DNA of 32,017 nt from Bacillota bacterium. GTDB taxonomy: Bacteria; Bacillota; Limnochordia; DTU087. Below the pieces are notes generated by a model, which was given only the letters and a program-made list of their open reading frames with translations, was not told the origin of the DNA and did no database searches. Both the position numbers and the translations under genes were made by a program. The stretch is taken from positions 1 to 32,017 of the forward strand of contig JAAYRF010000139.1 in NCBI GenBank assembly GCA_012518905.1, in the 5' to 3' direction. Below, piece after piece: positions 8,215-17,124 of the stretch. The stretch's first letter is position 1; each line of letters opens with the position of its first letter.

Positions 8215-9636
8215 TCAGCCAAGGATAAAGGCAGAGGACGAGATTAGATCACCTAGGCCAACTGTCAATACTGGCTTGGCTACTACTTTGGTCGGCACAA
8301 AAACTATGTGGCGACCGTTTCTTGCCCCGATGCCGGTTGTGGCAAATTCCTCGCATTCCAAGACCTTCGCCAGTGATGCTAGTCTCTCTTCGGCGCCGGT
8401 TGCCAAGGGTACATCCAGTCCGGCCAAGATCTCTTCCCAAGTTCCCACCTTGCCGATGGTGGACCGGCTGGCGGCCAGAGTTGCTGCAAATATCATTCCG
8501 TCTCGGCATTGCTTGCCAGTCGTATATTCGTTATCGACCAAGGTGAGGTAGTAGCCTAAGTCGTGGAGCTGTATGCGACGCAGACCTGTCCGATCAGCTA
8601 GCCTTTCCAGGCCTCGAAGGACCGCTTCCATGGAAGTGTGAGCTTCTATTTCCTCTGCTAACTTCACCTCTCCCTGATCCCGCAAAATGGCACAGAGCTC
8701 CACCTCGTTAAGCCCGAGACTATCTACTGTGGGCAGTATATGATCGACAATGCCTTGGCGTATGGCCGCGCTGGCGATGGAAGCGAACTCATAGTGAAAA
8801 CGAAGATGGATATGGGTTTTCTTCGTCTCTCGGAGAAAGCGGGCTACCGGCTTGAGATAGTCTTGCCATGTGGTGCCGTCGGGATATGTTTCCGACAGAA
8901 TATGGAATCCTGATACGATAAAATGGCTGAAGTCATCGGCCAACTTGGGCAAGTGATGCATGAAACCTTCTTCGATCTGAAGCTTGTTGTTAATCGGGTT
9001 CCACGCTGCGATGAAGCGGTTAGCCCTTGGGCTTTCTATGACTGTATCACCTATCTTTAGCTTCAGCCCTTTGGGATATTCAAATATCCAGTGTATGGCA
9101 TAGATGCCTTCTCCTTGCCATGCCTTTTGCGGATGCTCTAGCTTGCCTTTGGAGTTAATGACAAAAAGGTTGTCGGCATCGCTAAAGAGCTCAGCTTGCT
9201 CTTTGGTCAACGGATTAGCATAGACCAGAATTTGGGGTAGAGGCAAGGGTGCCAGGGAGTTGGCCATATTGCCCGAGGTGCCTCCCATACGGATATTATC
9301 ATATCGGAGGTTATCCATGATCCAATTGTGTGTTGCTTCTTCTCTGATCATGAGCTGTAGTGCCTTACCTTTTTGCAGGGAACTTAGCAACCCAACGAGA
9401 AGATCGGCAGGTGTGCTGATTTCCGAGGGGACCGCTCCTAGGCGGCTTAGTACTTCCTCCTGCAAGGTAGGGTCCTCATTAAGTACCTTTTCTATTTCTG
9501 TGGGAACGACTCGTTTGAAGCCATCGATGGTTGAATGAAAGCCTAGAATCACACCGGGTACAGCTTCCAGGCTAGTGCGTTTTTTCGGCACTGCCTCCCG
9601 GTAGAGGTTTTCCCAGTTTGCCTGAATAGACACCAA
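8215..9636 (-). CDS. ADP-dependent glucokinase/phosphofructokinase family protein (ADP-specific sugar kinase)
   Basis: ILGFHSTIDGFKRV, GGTSGNMANSL, NRFIAAWNPINNKLQI, FIVSGFHIL, DSLGLNEVEL and C-terminal TVGLGDLISSSAFIL (GxGD). TTG start behind AAAGGAG. Confidence 0.85.
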   Translation of the reverse strand: MVSIQANWENLYREAVPKKRTSLEAVPGVILGFHSTIDGFKRVVPTEIEKVLNEDPTLQEEVLSRLGAVPSEISTPADLLVGLLSSLQKGKALQLMIREEATHNWIMDNLRYDNIRMGGTSGNMANSLAPLPLPQILVYANPLTKEQAELFSDADNLFVINSKGKLEHPQKAWQGEGIYAIHWIFEYPKGLKLKIGDTVIESPRANRFIAAWNPINNKLQIEEGFMHHLPKLADDFSHFIVSGFHILSETYPDGTTWQDYLKPVARFLRETKKTHIHLRFHYEFASIASAAIRQGIVDHILPTVDSLGLNEVELCAILRDQGEVKLAEEIEAHTSMEAVLRGLERLADRTGLRRIQLHDLGYYLTLVDNEYTTGKQCRDGMIFAATLAASRSTIGKVGTWEEILAGLDVPLATGAEERLASLAKVLECEEFATTGIGARNGRHIVFVPTKVVAKPVLTVGLGDLISSSAFILG

Positions 9637-9731
9637 AAGCTCACTCCTTTAATTGGTAAGATACCATTGTACCACGGTACTAACACTTCCACAAAGGTTC
9701 CATTATTCCCTTTCAAGGAAGGAGGGATGGG

Positions 9732-10367
9732 ATGCTAGAGGAGTACTTGACTGTAGGCGGCACCGGCACTGATATGGTGGTCATCCGACGGTCGAAGTTC
9801 ATCGGTGCTGCAGCTCCTGCCGAGGATGAGATACAGGCTCTGGAGTTTATTGAGAAGGTTAAGGCAGAGCATAAGCAGGCCACCCATAATGTTTACGCTT
9901 ATCAGATAGGGGAGCGCAATCAGTTACAGAGATTCAGCGATGATGGAGAGCCGAGCGGTACTGCGGGCATGCCAGTTTTGGAGGTCATTAAGAACATGGA
10001 TCTCAAAGATGTGGTAGTGGTCGTTACTCGCTATTTTGGGGGGACTAAACTGGGAGCCAGTGGGTTGGTGCGAGCATATACTGAGGGAGCCAAAATCGGC
10101 ATTCTAGCGGCCGGCATCGTAAGGAAGGTGCTCCACAAGCGATATCAGGCGACGGTGGATTATACTTTCTCCGGTAAACTGGAGAATGTGGTTATGCAGT
10201 CTCCTTGGCTCCTAGAGAAGACCGACTATGGAGTCCAGGTCACTTTTACCTTGCTTACGCCTCCCGGTGAAGGCCCCAGGATGCGGAAAGCCTTCACCGA
10301 GGTTACCAGCGGTGAGGCGGTAATCAAAGCGCTGGGAGAAAAATACGTGTCCATACCTATGGACTAG
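9732..10367 (+). CDS. yigZ: YigZ/IMPACT family protein
   Basis: RSKFIGAAAPAEDEIQALEFI...HKQATHNVYAYQIG...RFSDDGEPSGTAGMPVLEVI...VVVTRYFGGTKLGASGLVRAYTEGAK. Confidence 0.95.
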   Translation: MLEEYLTVGGTGTDMVVIRRSKFIGAAAPAEDEIQALEFIEKVKAEHKQATHNVYAYQIGERNQLQRFSDDGEPSGTAGMPVLEVIKNMDLKDVVVVVTRYFGGTKLGASGLVRAYTEGAKIGILAAGIVRKVLHKRYQATVDYTFSGKLENVVMQSPWLLEKTDYGVQVTFTLLTPPGEGPRMRKAFTEVTSGEAVIKALGEKYVSIPMD

Positions 10368-10458
10368 GGGGCAGTAATTGCCAGATTACCAAATGGCAGG
10401 ATCAAGCCCTACCAACGAGAAATGGAGTAGCAGGAGAGAAACGGGAAGGACCGGTAGT

Positions 10459-11430
10459 GTGAACCGTTTTACAGCACAAGCAGCCTTGTTGGGGGCCTCT
10501 ATATGTCTGTTGGCCATAGCCTTGAGCAACTGTTGGTATCTTGCGGTACCAGCTGTAGCTTTGCCTGCTGCCGTAGATGTCCAGCCAGCAAGTCCGAGCC
10601 GGCCCGTATCTAGACTAAGGGAGAGTTGGCCCAGGGAAAGGGGAAAAGCCTCTGTGCGGGTTATGACTTATAATATCCATCACGGAGCGGATGTAACAGG
10701 GAAATTGGATCTAGAAAGGATAGCGCAAGTTATTGAAGATGCCGATGCTGATATCGTCGGACTTCAAGAAGTTGACCGCAACTTTGGCAAGCGATCGGAC
10801 TATCAAGACCAGCCTGTTATGCTGGCAGAGCGCCTTAAGATGCATTATGTCTACGGGGAGTCACTCAAAGTATACAATCTAGGAACAGGACGGGGAACCG
10901 GGTACTATGGTAACATGATCTTAAGCCGCTACCCCATCAGTGATTCCAGTTTAGTCAGATTGCCCACTCAGTGGGGTAATGAGCCTCGGACAGCACTTAA
11001 GGCTACGGTGGAGTCGCCCCACGGGCCCATGACAGTTTGGGTGACTCACCTGGGTCTTTCCAGGGGGGAGCGACAAGCGCAAGTGGGGCACCTCTTAGCT
11101 AGGCTAGAGAGAGAGCCACTGCCTAGCATAATCTTAGGTGATTTCAATGCAAACGCCCATAGCTCGGAGATACTGGCTATGAAGGAGTGCCTTGGGGATG
11201 TGGCCAGTCTTCTACGCAAGGATCAGCAAGGCACGTTTTACACAGGCCCCAACGAACCTATGCCCAGAATTGATTACATTTGGGTTGACGAGAGCTTTCA
11301 GCCTGTCGAATACCAAGTCATTACTGGCTGGGCATCAGATCATCTGGCGGCAACAGCTGATTTAGTGGTATTATCTGAAGGTAGAGGGATAAGAGCTCAG
11401 GATGGGCGAGGGGAGTTGGTAGAAAGATGA
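10459..11430 (+). CDS. Endonuclease/exonuclease/phosphatase family protein with N-terminal signal/TM segment
   Basis: VMTYNIHHGADVTGKLDLERIAQVIEDADADIVGLQEVD...ILGDFNANAHS...RIDYIWV..ASDHLAATADL. ORF opens at 10378; GTG at 10459 precedes a signal-like segment, so the start is uncertain. Confidence 0.88.
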   Translation: MNRFTAQAALLGASICLLAIALSNCWYLAVPAVALPAAVDVQPASPSRPVSRLRESWPRERGKASVRVMTYNIHHGADVTGKLDLERIAQVIEDADADIVGLQEVDRNFGKRSDYQDQPVMLAERLKMHYVYGESLKVYNLGTGRGTGYYGNMILSRYPISDSSLVRLPTQWGNEPRTALKATVESPHGPMTVWVTHLGLSRGERQAQVGHLLARLEREPLPSIILGDFNANAHSSEILAMKECLGDVASLLRKDQQGTFYTGPNEPMPRIDYIWVDESFQPVEYQVITGWASDHLAATADLVVLSEGRGIRAQDGRGELVER

Positions 11431-12497
11431 GGGACTATCTGGTTGGCGGCGATGAACCAGGAGATCTAGTGGATCTACGGAGTGACACATTCACATTGCC
11501 TACAGCTAGGATGCGGGAGGCCATGGCCAGGGCCCCTCTGGGCGATGACGTCTTCGAAGAGGACCCAACGGTCAGGCATCTGGAAGAATTGGCAGCTCAA
11601 AAGGTAGGCAAGGAAGCTGCTTTGTTTGTGGTAAGCGGCACCATGGGCAATTTGGTTGCTACCCTTAGCCACACTCAGCCCGGTGAAGAGGTGATTCTCG
11701 GCCTCAACAGCCATATATACGGTTACGAGGTAGGTGGACTAGCCCGCATCGGGGGACTGATGCCCCGGGTAGTAGATGATTCTGCGGGCATTATCCGACC
11801 GGAGCAGGTTCAAAATGCCCTGCGAGATGCAAACATCCATTTTGCTCCCACGACTTTAGTCTGCATGGAAAACTCACACAACATGTCCGGCGGCCGGGTG
11901 ATGAGTGTGGAGCAGACCAAGGCACTGGCGGATTTTGCTCATGAGCGGGGTTTTAGGCTGCATATGGATGGTGCTCGTATCTTTAATGCGGCGGTGGCTT
12001 TGCAGGTTCCCGTGACTGAGCTCACAAAGCCTGTAGATTCAGTGATGTTCTGCCTATCAAAGGGTTTAAGCGCTCCGGTAGGTTCGTTACTAGCCGGGGA
12101 TAGGGGGTTTATCAAAAGAGCTCGCAAGTTCCGTAAGCTCCTCGGAGGTGGAATGCGGCAGGCTGGTGTCATCGCAGCCGCGGGAGTTGTCGCCCTAGAA
12201 GAGATGGTTGACCGTTTGGGTGAGGATCATGCGCGGGCTAAGGCACTGGCCCATGGTCTCTCTAGTGTGCCAGGGGTGAAGGTTATAGCTAGCAACTACC
12301 AGACTAATATTGTCTTGATCGACATAGAAGAAACAGGGCTTTCTTCCCAGGAGTTCGCCCGAAGGCTAGGTGAGCGGCAGATTAGGGTCCTCACTAGAAC
12401 TGAAACAGCCCTCCGGGCTGTAGTCCACAGGCACATAGAAGATGAGGATATCGACAAAGCGATTGCAGCGTTTCGGGAAGTAGCCCGAGGTTCGTAG
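11427..12497 (+). CDS. ltaE: Low-specificity L-threonine aldolase
   Basis: DLRSDTFTLPTARMREAMARAPLGDDVFEEDPTV..., FCLSKGLSAPVGSLLAG (PLP lysine); ATGA overlap with the upstream gene. Confidence 0.93.
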   Translation: MRDYLVGGDEPGDLVDLRSDTFTLPTARMREAMARAPLGDDVFEEDPTVRHLEELAAQKVGKEAALFVVSGTMGNLVATLSHTQPGEEVILGLNSHIYGYEVGGLARIGGLMPRVVDDSAGIIRPEQVQNALRDANIHFAPTTLVCMENSHNMSGGRVMSVEQTKALADFAHERGFRLHMDGARIFNAAVALQVPVTELTKPVDSVMFCLSKGLSAPVGSLLAGDRGFIKRARKFRKLLGGGMRQAGVIAAAGVVALEEMVDRLGEDHARAKALAHGLSSVPGVKVIASNYQTNIVLIDIEETGLSSQEFARRLGERQIRVLTRTETALRAVVHRHIEDEDIDKAIAAFREVARGS

Positions 12498-12517
12498 GCT
12501 AGCTGCCTTACTCGACC

Positions 12518-12556
12518 AAAGCCAGCCAATAAGGCCAGCCGATAAAGCCAGCCGAG
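12518..12556 (+). repeat. Three tandem 13-bp units (AAAGCCAGCCAAT / AAGGCCAGCCGAT / AAAGCCAGCCGAG)
   Basis: Direct reading; contiguous units sharing CCAGCC. Confidence 0.85.
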
Positions 12557-12590
12557 GGCGGGGAAAGGACCCACCCAGGCTGGTTTTGCT
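12544..12590. terminator. Terminator-like hairpin between convergent ltaE and cutC
   Basis: AAAGCCAGCC pairs with GGCTGGTTTT (10 bp with one G-U). Confidence 0.5.
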
Positions 12591-13333
12591 TACGTCTTAC
12601 TTTGAAATGCCCTGACAATGGCGGCTACATCGGCCTCATTAATTACTTTCTGTACATTGTCATCGGCGGTGCCCATGGCGACTTGTGCTCCGGGGGTAGC
12701 TAGGCGCGATGGCACTGTCTCCATACTGCCGGTATGGATCTCGGTAATATCTAGCTCTAAAAGGGGCTCAAGGTTGTGGGGCCTTACTTTTCCGCCCGGC
12801 ATGATGGAGAGCTGGTCTTTGGCTATTTCGATTAGCTCCTTGAGTAAGGGAATCCCTTCTACCGCTGTAGGCTGTTGCCCCGATGTGAGGAGCCGATCGA
12901 CACCGAGGTTGATTAGCTCCTGTAAGAATTCTTTAGGATTCCTGGCTCTATCGAAACAGCGATGACAAGCGACTTTCAGATCATATTCCTTGGCTACTGC
13001 TACCAATCGCCGCATCTTAGGTACATCGATATACCTCGACTCATCAAGCACCCCAAATACTACACCCTCTGCGCCGAGTTCACCGGCTACGGCAATATCC
13101 CGTTCCATGAGCCTTATCTCATCCATGGAGTAGATAGCATCTCCTGCCCGGGGTCTCACCATGACTGCTACATCAATAGGGATTGTCTGGATTACTTGAG
13201 CAATTAGCCCTTGGCTGGGAGTTGTCCCCCCGGCAGCCATATCAGCGCAAAGTTCTACTCGCTTAGCTCCGGCTCTTTGAGATCTTTTGACATCCTCCAT
13301 GGTGTAGCAGCATACTTCTACTATGCGTTTCAA
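12590..13333 (-). CDS. cutC: CutC family protein
   Basis: KRIVEVCCYTMEDVKRSQRAGAKRVELCADMAAGGTTPS, VMVRPRAGD, GVVFGVLDE, CHRCFDRARNP, LLTSGQQPTAVEG, IMPGGKVRP. TTG start at 13333 behind GAGGAGG; the ORF extends to 13390. Confidence 0.93.
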   Translation of the reverse strand: MKRIVEVCCYTMEDVKRSQRAGAKRVELCADMAAGGTTPSQGLIAQVIQTIPIDVAVMVRPRAGDAIYSMDEIRLMERDIAVAGELGAEGVVFGVLDESRYIDVPKMRRLVAVAKEYDLKVACHRCFDRARNPKEFLQELINLGVDRLLTSGQQPTAVEGIPLLKELIEIAKDQLSIMPGGKVRPHNLEPLLELDITEIHTGSMETVPSRLATPGAQVAMGTADDNVQKVINEADVAAIVRAFQSKT

Positions 13334-13684
13334 TAGAGTACCTCCTCGCATATTGTGATCGACACTTTGGTTTTCCCAACTGTCTACCACCTAGTTCAGG
13401 TCGTTATCATCTTCAAGCTATGCAATGACTTCCCCTGCTGTGGTCTTAGGTAGTAAGCTGCTTTTGCATTGTGCCGCTAGCTCCATTTAGAATACGCCGC
13501 AGGAATGCAGTGACGCAGCCTCATTCAACACAGGATGCGATATTCCTGTGGGAGTGTTGACCAAGAGCGAGCGAGGCAATGGGTTTGAGTAAGAGGACAA
13601 GAGCTAGGAATGATGAATTGATAGATTAACAGACTATTAAATTGGAGGAAATTCCCTAGAGGTCAAACACCAAGTCAGGAGGAG

Positions 13685-15721
13685 ATGGTCTTGGCAGTGG
13701 AATCTCGTTTTCGTCAGGTACATCTGGATTTTCACACTAGCCCTCATATCCCCCAAGTAGGTCATGATTTTGACGCAAGAGAGTTTGCTTCTACCCTACA
13801 TAAGGCCCGAGTTGATTCTATCACTTGCTTTGCCCGCTGCCACCATGGCTGGATGTACTATAATTCGAAGCAGTTTCCAGATCTGATCCATCCTACACTA
13901 GTGAACAAGAACCTACTTCTAGAGCAGATTGAAGCCTGTCATGGATACGGAATCAGGGTGCCCATATATACAACAATTCAGTGGGACTATCATACTGCCA
14001 TGGAGCATCCTGAGTGGCGGGTGATAGGGCCAAAGGGAGAGTTGGTGGGCACAAAACCTTATGAAGCCGGATTCTACCAAGAGATTTGCATCAACACCCC
14101 TTATCGAGAGTTTATCAAGGCCCATGTAAAAGAGCTCATGGCACTGCTACCTGTGGACGGGTTCTTCTTTGATATAGTCCGGCCTCAGGACTGTTCTTGC
14201 CGATATTGTCTGGAGGGTATGCTGGAGGCAGGTCTAGATCCCACGGATCAAAAGCAACGCCTAGCTTACAATAAAACCGTGCTAGACAGCTTCAAACTGG
14301 AGCTTTCCGCCTTTGTCCGCGAGTCCCATCCCGATGCAAGTATCTTCTATAACTCCGGCCATATCGGTCCCTTTGTGCGGGAATCTAAGGATGCTTACTC
14401 TCACTTCGAACTAGAGTCGCTACCTAGCGGCGGTTGGGGTTATATGCATTTTCCTTTGACAGTTCGCTATGCTCGCAACTTGGGCATTGACTGTGTATCC
14501 CATACCGGTAAGTTTCACACAAGCTGGGGGGATTTTCATTCCTTTAAGAACAAGGCTGCTTTGGAATTTGAATGCTTTCGAATGCTGGCCCTAAACTGTA
14601 AGTGTGAGATAGGCGATCAACTCCACCCCAGCGGCAAGATAGATCCATATGTCTATGATCTTATCGGCTCGGTCTACCACCAGGTGGAGAAAAAAGAGGC
14701 CTGGTGCACAAATGCTCGGGCTAAGGCTGAGATCGGCGTTTTTACCACAGAGGAGTTCACCGGTGAACAGGTCCCGAAGGCTGTGGCTGGGGCAGTGCAG
14801 ATGCTGCAGGAGGCGGCCCATCAATTTGATATCCTAGATACTCGCAGCAATTTTCAGCAATATAAATTGCTTGTTTTGCCCGATGATATCCAGTTAACTG
14901 AGAAGCTGGGGGCTGAGCTAGATGAATATGTCAGAGGGGGCGGCAAGCTCATTGTCACTGGCCGTTCGGGTCTGAATGAAGCTGGTACCCGGTTCATGCT
15001 GGGTAGTTTAGGTGTCACCCTTAAGGCCAATCCGACCCGCGCCCTAGACGGCCTGCCGGCCGGGGGCAGAGAAGCAGGCGGAAGGCTGCAGTATGTTGAT
15101 TACATTCTACCGGGGCAGGCCATTGGCAAGGGCTTGCCACCTACCGAGCATGCCATGTACATCAAGGCGGTGGAAGTAGAGGCCAAGCCCGATGGGAAGG
15201 TCTTGGCAGAGGTAGTTGCCTCATACTTTGATAGAACTTGGCAGCATTTTTGCTCCCATAGACAGACTCCTGCTTCGGGGAGGGTGATACAGCCGGGGAT
15301 AGTGCAAAGAGGCGGCGTGATCTATTTCGCCCATCCCATCTTTACACTCTACAACAGGAATGCTCCCCGGTGGTGCAAGCAATTGGTGCTCAATGCCATT
15401 GGACTTCTCTTGGGAGAACAGCTGCTTACGCATAACGGTCCTACCTCTCTTTTAGCCACCGTAAACGAGCAACCAGAGGAGCGCCGCTGGGTAGTGCACC
15501 TTCTGCACTATATACCGGAGCGTCGCAGCCAAGAGATCGATATCATTGAGGATGTGATTCCCCTATACGATGTTAGAGTATCGCTCAAAGTTGATACATC
15601 GGTCAAGGCTGTTACCTGTGTCCCCGAGATGCGGGCTCTGCCTTTCTTCAGGGAAAATGGCAGGCTGTGCTTCGTTTTACCAAAACTAGAGGGTCACCAA
15701 ATGATCGAAATCGCTTTCTAA
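13685..15721 (+). CDS. Putative glycoside hydrolase, GHL6-like TIM barrel with GH42-type trimerisation-like domain
   Basis: QVHLDFHTSPHIPQVGHDFDAREFASTLHKARVDSITCFARCHHGWMYYNSK...GFFFDIVRPQDCSC...YKLLVLPDDIQLTEKLGAELDEYVRGGGKLIVTGRSG. GGAGG is very close to 13685, so the start may be TTG 13691 or nearby. Confidence 0.8.
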   Translation: MVLAVESRFRQVHLDFHTSPHIPQVGHDFDAREFASTLHKARVDSITCFARCHHGWMYYNSKQFPDLIHPTLVNKNLLLEQIEACHGYGIRVPIYTTIQWDYHTAMEHPEWRVIGPKGELVGTKPYEAGFYQEICINTPYREFIKAHVKELMALLPVDGFFFDIVRPQDCSCRYCLEGMLEAGLDPTDQKQRLAYNKTVLDSFKLELSAFVRESHPDASIFYNSGHIGPFVRESKDAYSHFELESLPSGGWGYMHFPLTVRYARNLGIDCVSHTGKFHTSWGDFHSFKNKAALEFECFRMLALNCKCEIGDQLHPSGKIDPYVYDLIGSVYHQVEKKEAWCTNARAKAEIGVFTTEEFTGEQVPKAVAGAVQMLQEAAHQFDILDTRSNFQQYKLLVLPDDIQLTEKLGAELDEYVRGGGKLIVTGRSGLNEAGTRFMLGSLGVTLKANPTRALDGLPAGGREAGGRLQYVDYILPGQAIGKGLPPTEHAMYIKAVEVEAKPDGKVLAEVVASYFDRTWQHFCSHRQTPASGRVIQPGIVQRGGVIYFAHPIFTLYNRNAPRWCKQLVLNAIGLLLGEQLLTHNGPTSLLATVNEQPEERRWVVHLLHYIPERRSQEIDIIEDVIPLYDVRVSLKVDTSVKAVTCVPEMRALPFFRENGRLCFVLPKLEGHQMIEIAF

Positions 15722-15825
15722 GCGGTAATACAGCTAGGATTGCATGTACAGTGTCCCTAATTGATCCTGGGGTGCCGAGGATACCAATAGAGGAGAACCA
15801 AAAACAAAAAAAGGAGAGTCGCCTG

Positions 15826-17124
15826 ATGGAAGAACTAAAGCTGGCTATTATCGGCGCGGGGAGTACGTATACCCCGGAGCTCATCGAGGGTCTCATCGAA
15901 AGAAGAGAAGAATTGCCGTTTCGAGATGTTTGCTTAATGGATATCGATGCGCGCAAGCTTGGTATCGTTGGTGGTCTTGCCCAAAGGATGCTCGAGGCGC
16001 AAGATATGCCGGTGCGGGTGCGGCTAACGGAAGACTTGGAAGAGGCCATTGAGGGTGCCGATTATGTCTTAGCCCAAGTTAGAGTAGGCCTATTGGATGC
16101 CAGAATCAGGGATGAGAAGATCCCTCTAAAATACGACCTCTTGGGCCAAGAGACTACCGGAGCCGGAGGGTTTATGAATGCTCTGCGGACTATCCCCGTT
16201 ATCATGAATGTGGCGAGAACCATGGAAAGGCTAGCTCCCCATGCTTGGCTGATCAACTTTAGTAACCCTGCGGGTATCATCGCTGAGGCAGTGCTAAACA
16301 ACACAGACGTCAAGATGATGGGGTTATGTAACGTGCCCATTAACATGCTGAAGGATGTAGGAGCGAATCTACCTGCAGGGACTAAGGACTTTGACTATGA
16401 TTTCTTCGGTCTAAATCACCTATGCTGGATTACGAAGATCATGGTCGATGGTAAAGATATCCTGCCAGATATGCTCGATGGCGAACTGAGTCTTTCCCGT
16501 ATGAAAAACCTTTCCAGCCCCTTGTATGATCCGTCGCTACTAAGGGCTACCGGAGGTATCCCCGCTGGCTATCTAAACTACTATTATTACCGCGATGACG
16601 AGGTAAGAAAGTGCAAAGAAAAGGCACGTACCAGGGGAGAAGAGGTCAAAATCATCGAGGAAAGACTCTTAAAGATGTATAGTGACCCGGATCTAGCAGA
16701 AAAACCGGCTTTGCTTGCAGAACGGGGTGGAGCGCTATACTCTACCGCGGCTATTTCCCTCATCGATGCCGTTGAGAATGACAAGAGAGAGTACCATGTG
16801 GTCAATGTGAAAAACCAGGGTGCCCTGGAGTTCATGGGATATGATGATGTGATTGAAGCAAAATGCTTGGTCGGCAAAGAGGGGGCCAAGCCTGTGGCAG
16901 TCAAGGGCTACGATAATGAGTTTATCATGGGCCTTATGAAAACTGTAAAAGCCTATGAGAAACTGACTGTCCAGGCAGGCTTGACTGGAGACTATCATGT
17001 GGCCTTGGCGGCCCTTTTGGTCCATCCTTTGATAGGAGATTACAGCAGAGCCAAAGCAGTGCTCGATGATATGTTAGCAGCAAATAAGGAGTTTCTACCA
17101 CAATTCTATCCGGAGGGAGTCTGA
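15826..17124 (+). CDS. GH4 family glycosidase, 6-phospho-beta-glucosidase-like
   Basis: MEELKLAIIGAGSTYTPELIEGLI..., DYVLAQVRVGLLDARIRDEKIPLKYDLLGQETTGAGGFMNALRTIPV, INFSNPAGIIAEA, GLCNVPINM. ATG 15826 behind AAGGAGAG; the ORF-track start is upstream. Confidence 0.93.
   Translation: MEELKLAIIGAGSTYTPELIEGLIERREELPFRDVCLMDIDARKLGIVGGLAQRMLEAQDMPVRVRLTEDLEEAIEGADYVLAQVRVGLLDARIRDEKIPLKYDLLGQETTGAGGFMNALRTIPVIMNVARTMERLAPHAWLINFSNPAGIIAEAVLNNTDVKMMGLCNVPINMLKDVGANLPAGTKDFDYDFFGLNHLCWITKIMVDGKDILPDMLDGELSLSRMKNLSSPLYDPSLLRATGGIPAGYLNYYYYRDDEVRKCKEKARTRGEEVKIIEERLLKMYSDPDLAEKPALLAERGGALYSTAAISLIDAVENDKREYHVVNVKNQGALEFMGYDDVIEAKCLVGKEGAKPVAVKGYDNEFIMGLMKTVKAYEKLTVQAGLTGDYHVALAALLVHPLIGDYSRAKAVLDDMLAANKEFLPQFYPEGV

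Noticed and set aside
10459-10620. Lipoprotein signal (LSNC) on the endonuclease/phosphatase-family protein
   Set aside because: Asn before Cys does not fit a lipobox; it more likely has an uncleaved TM or ordinary signal peptide.
15667-15825. N-terminal extension of the GH4 ORF, overlapping the end of the upstream hydrolase
   Set aside because: GH4 homology starts at MEELKLAIIGAGST with a good SD; the extension reads as another frame of the upstream gene plus UTR.
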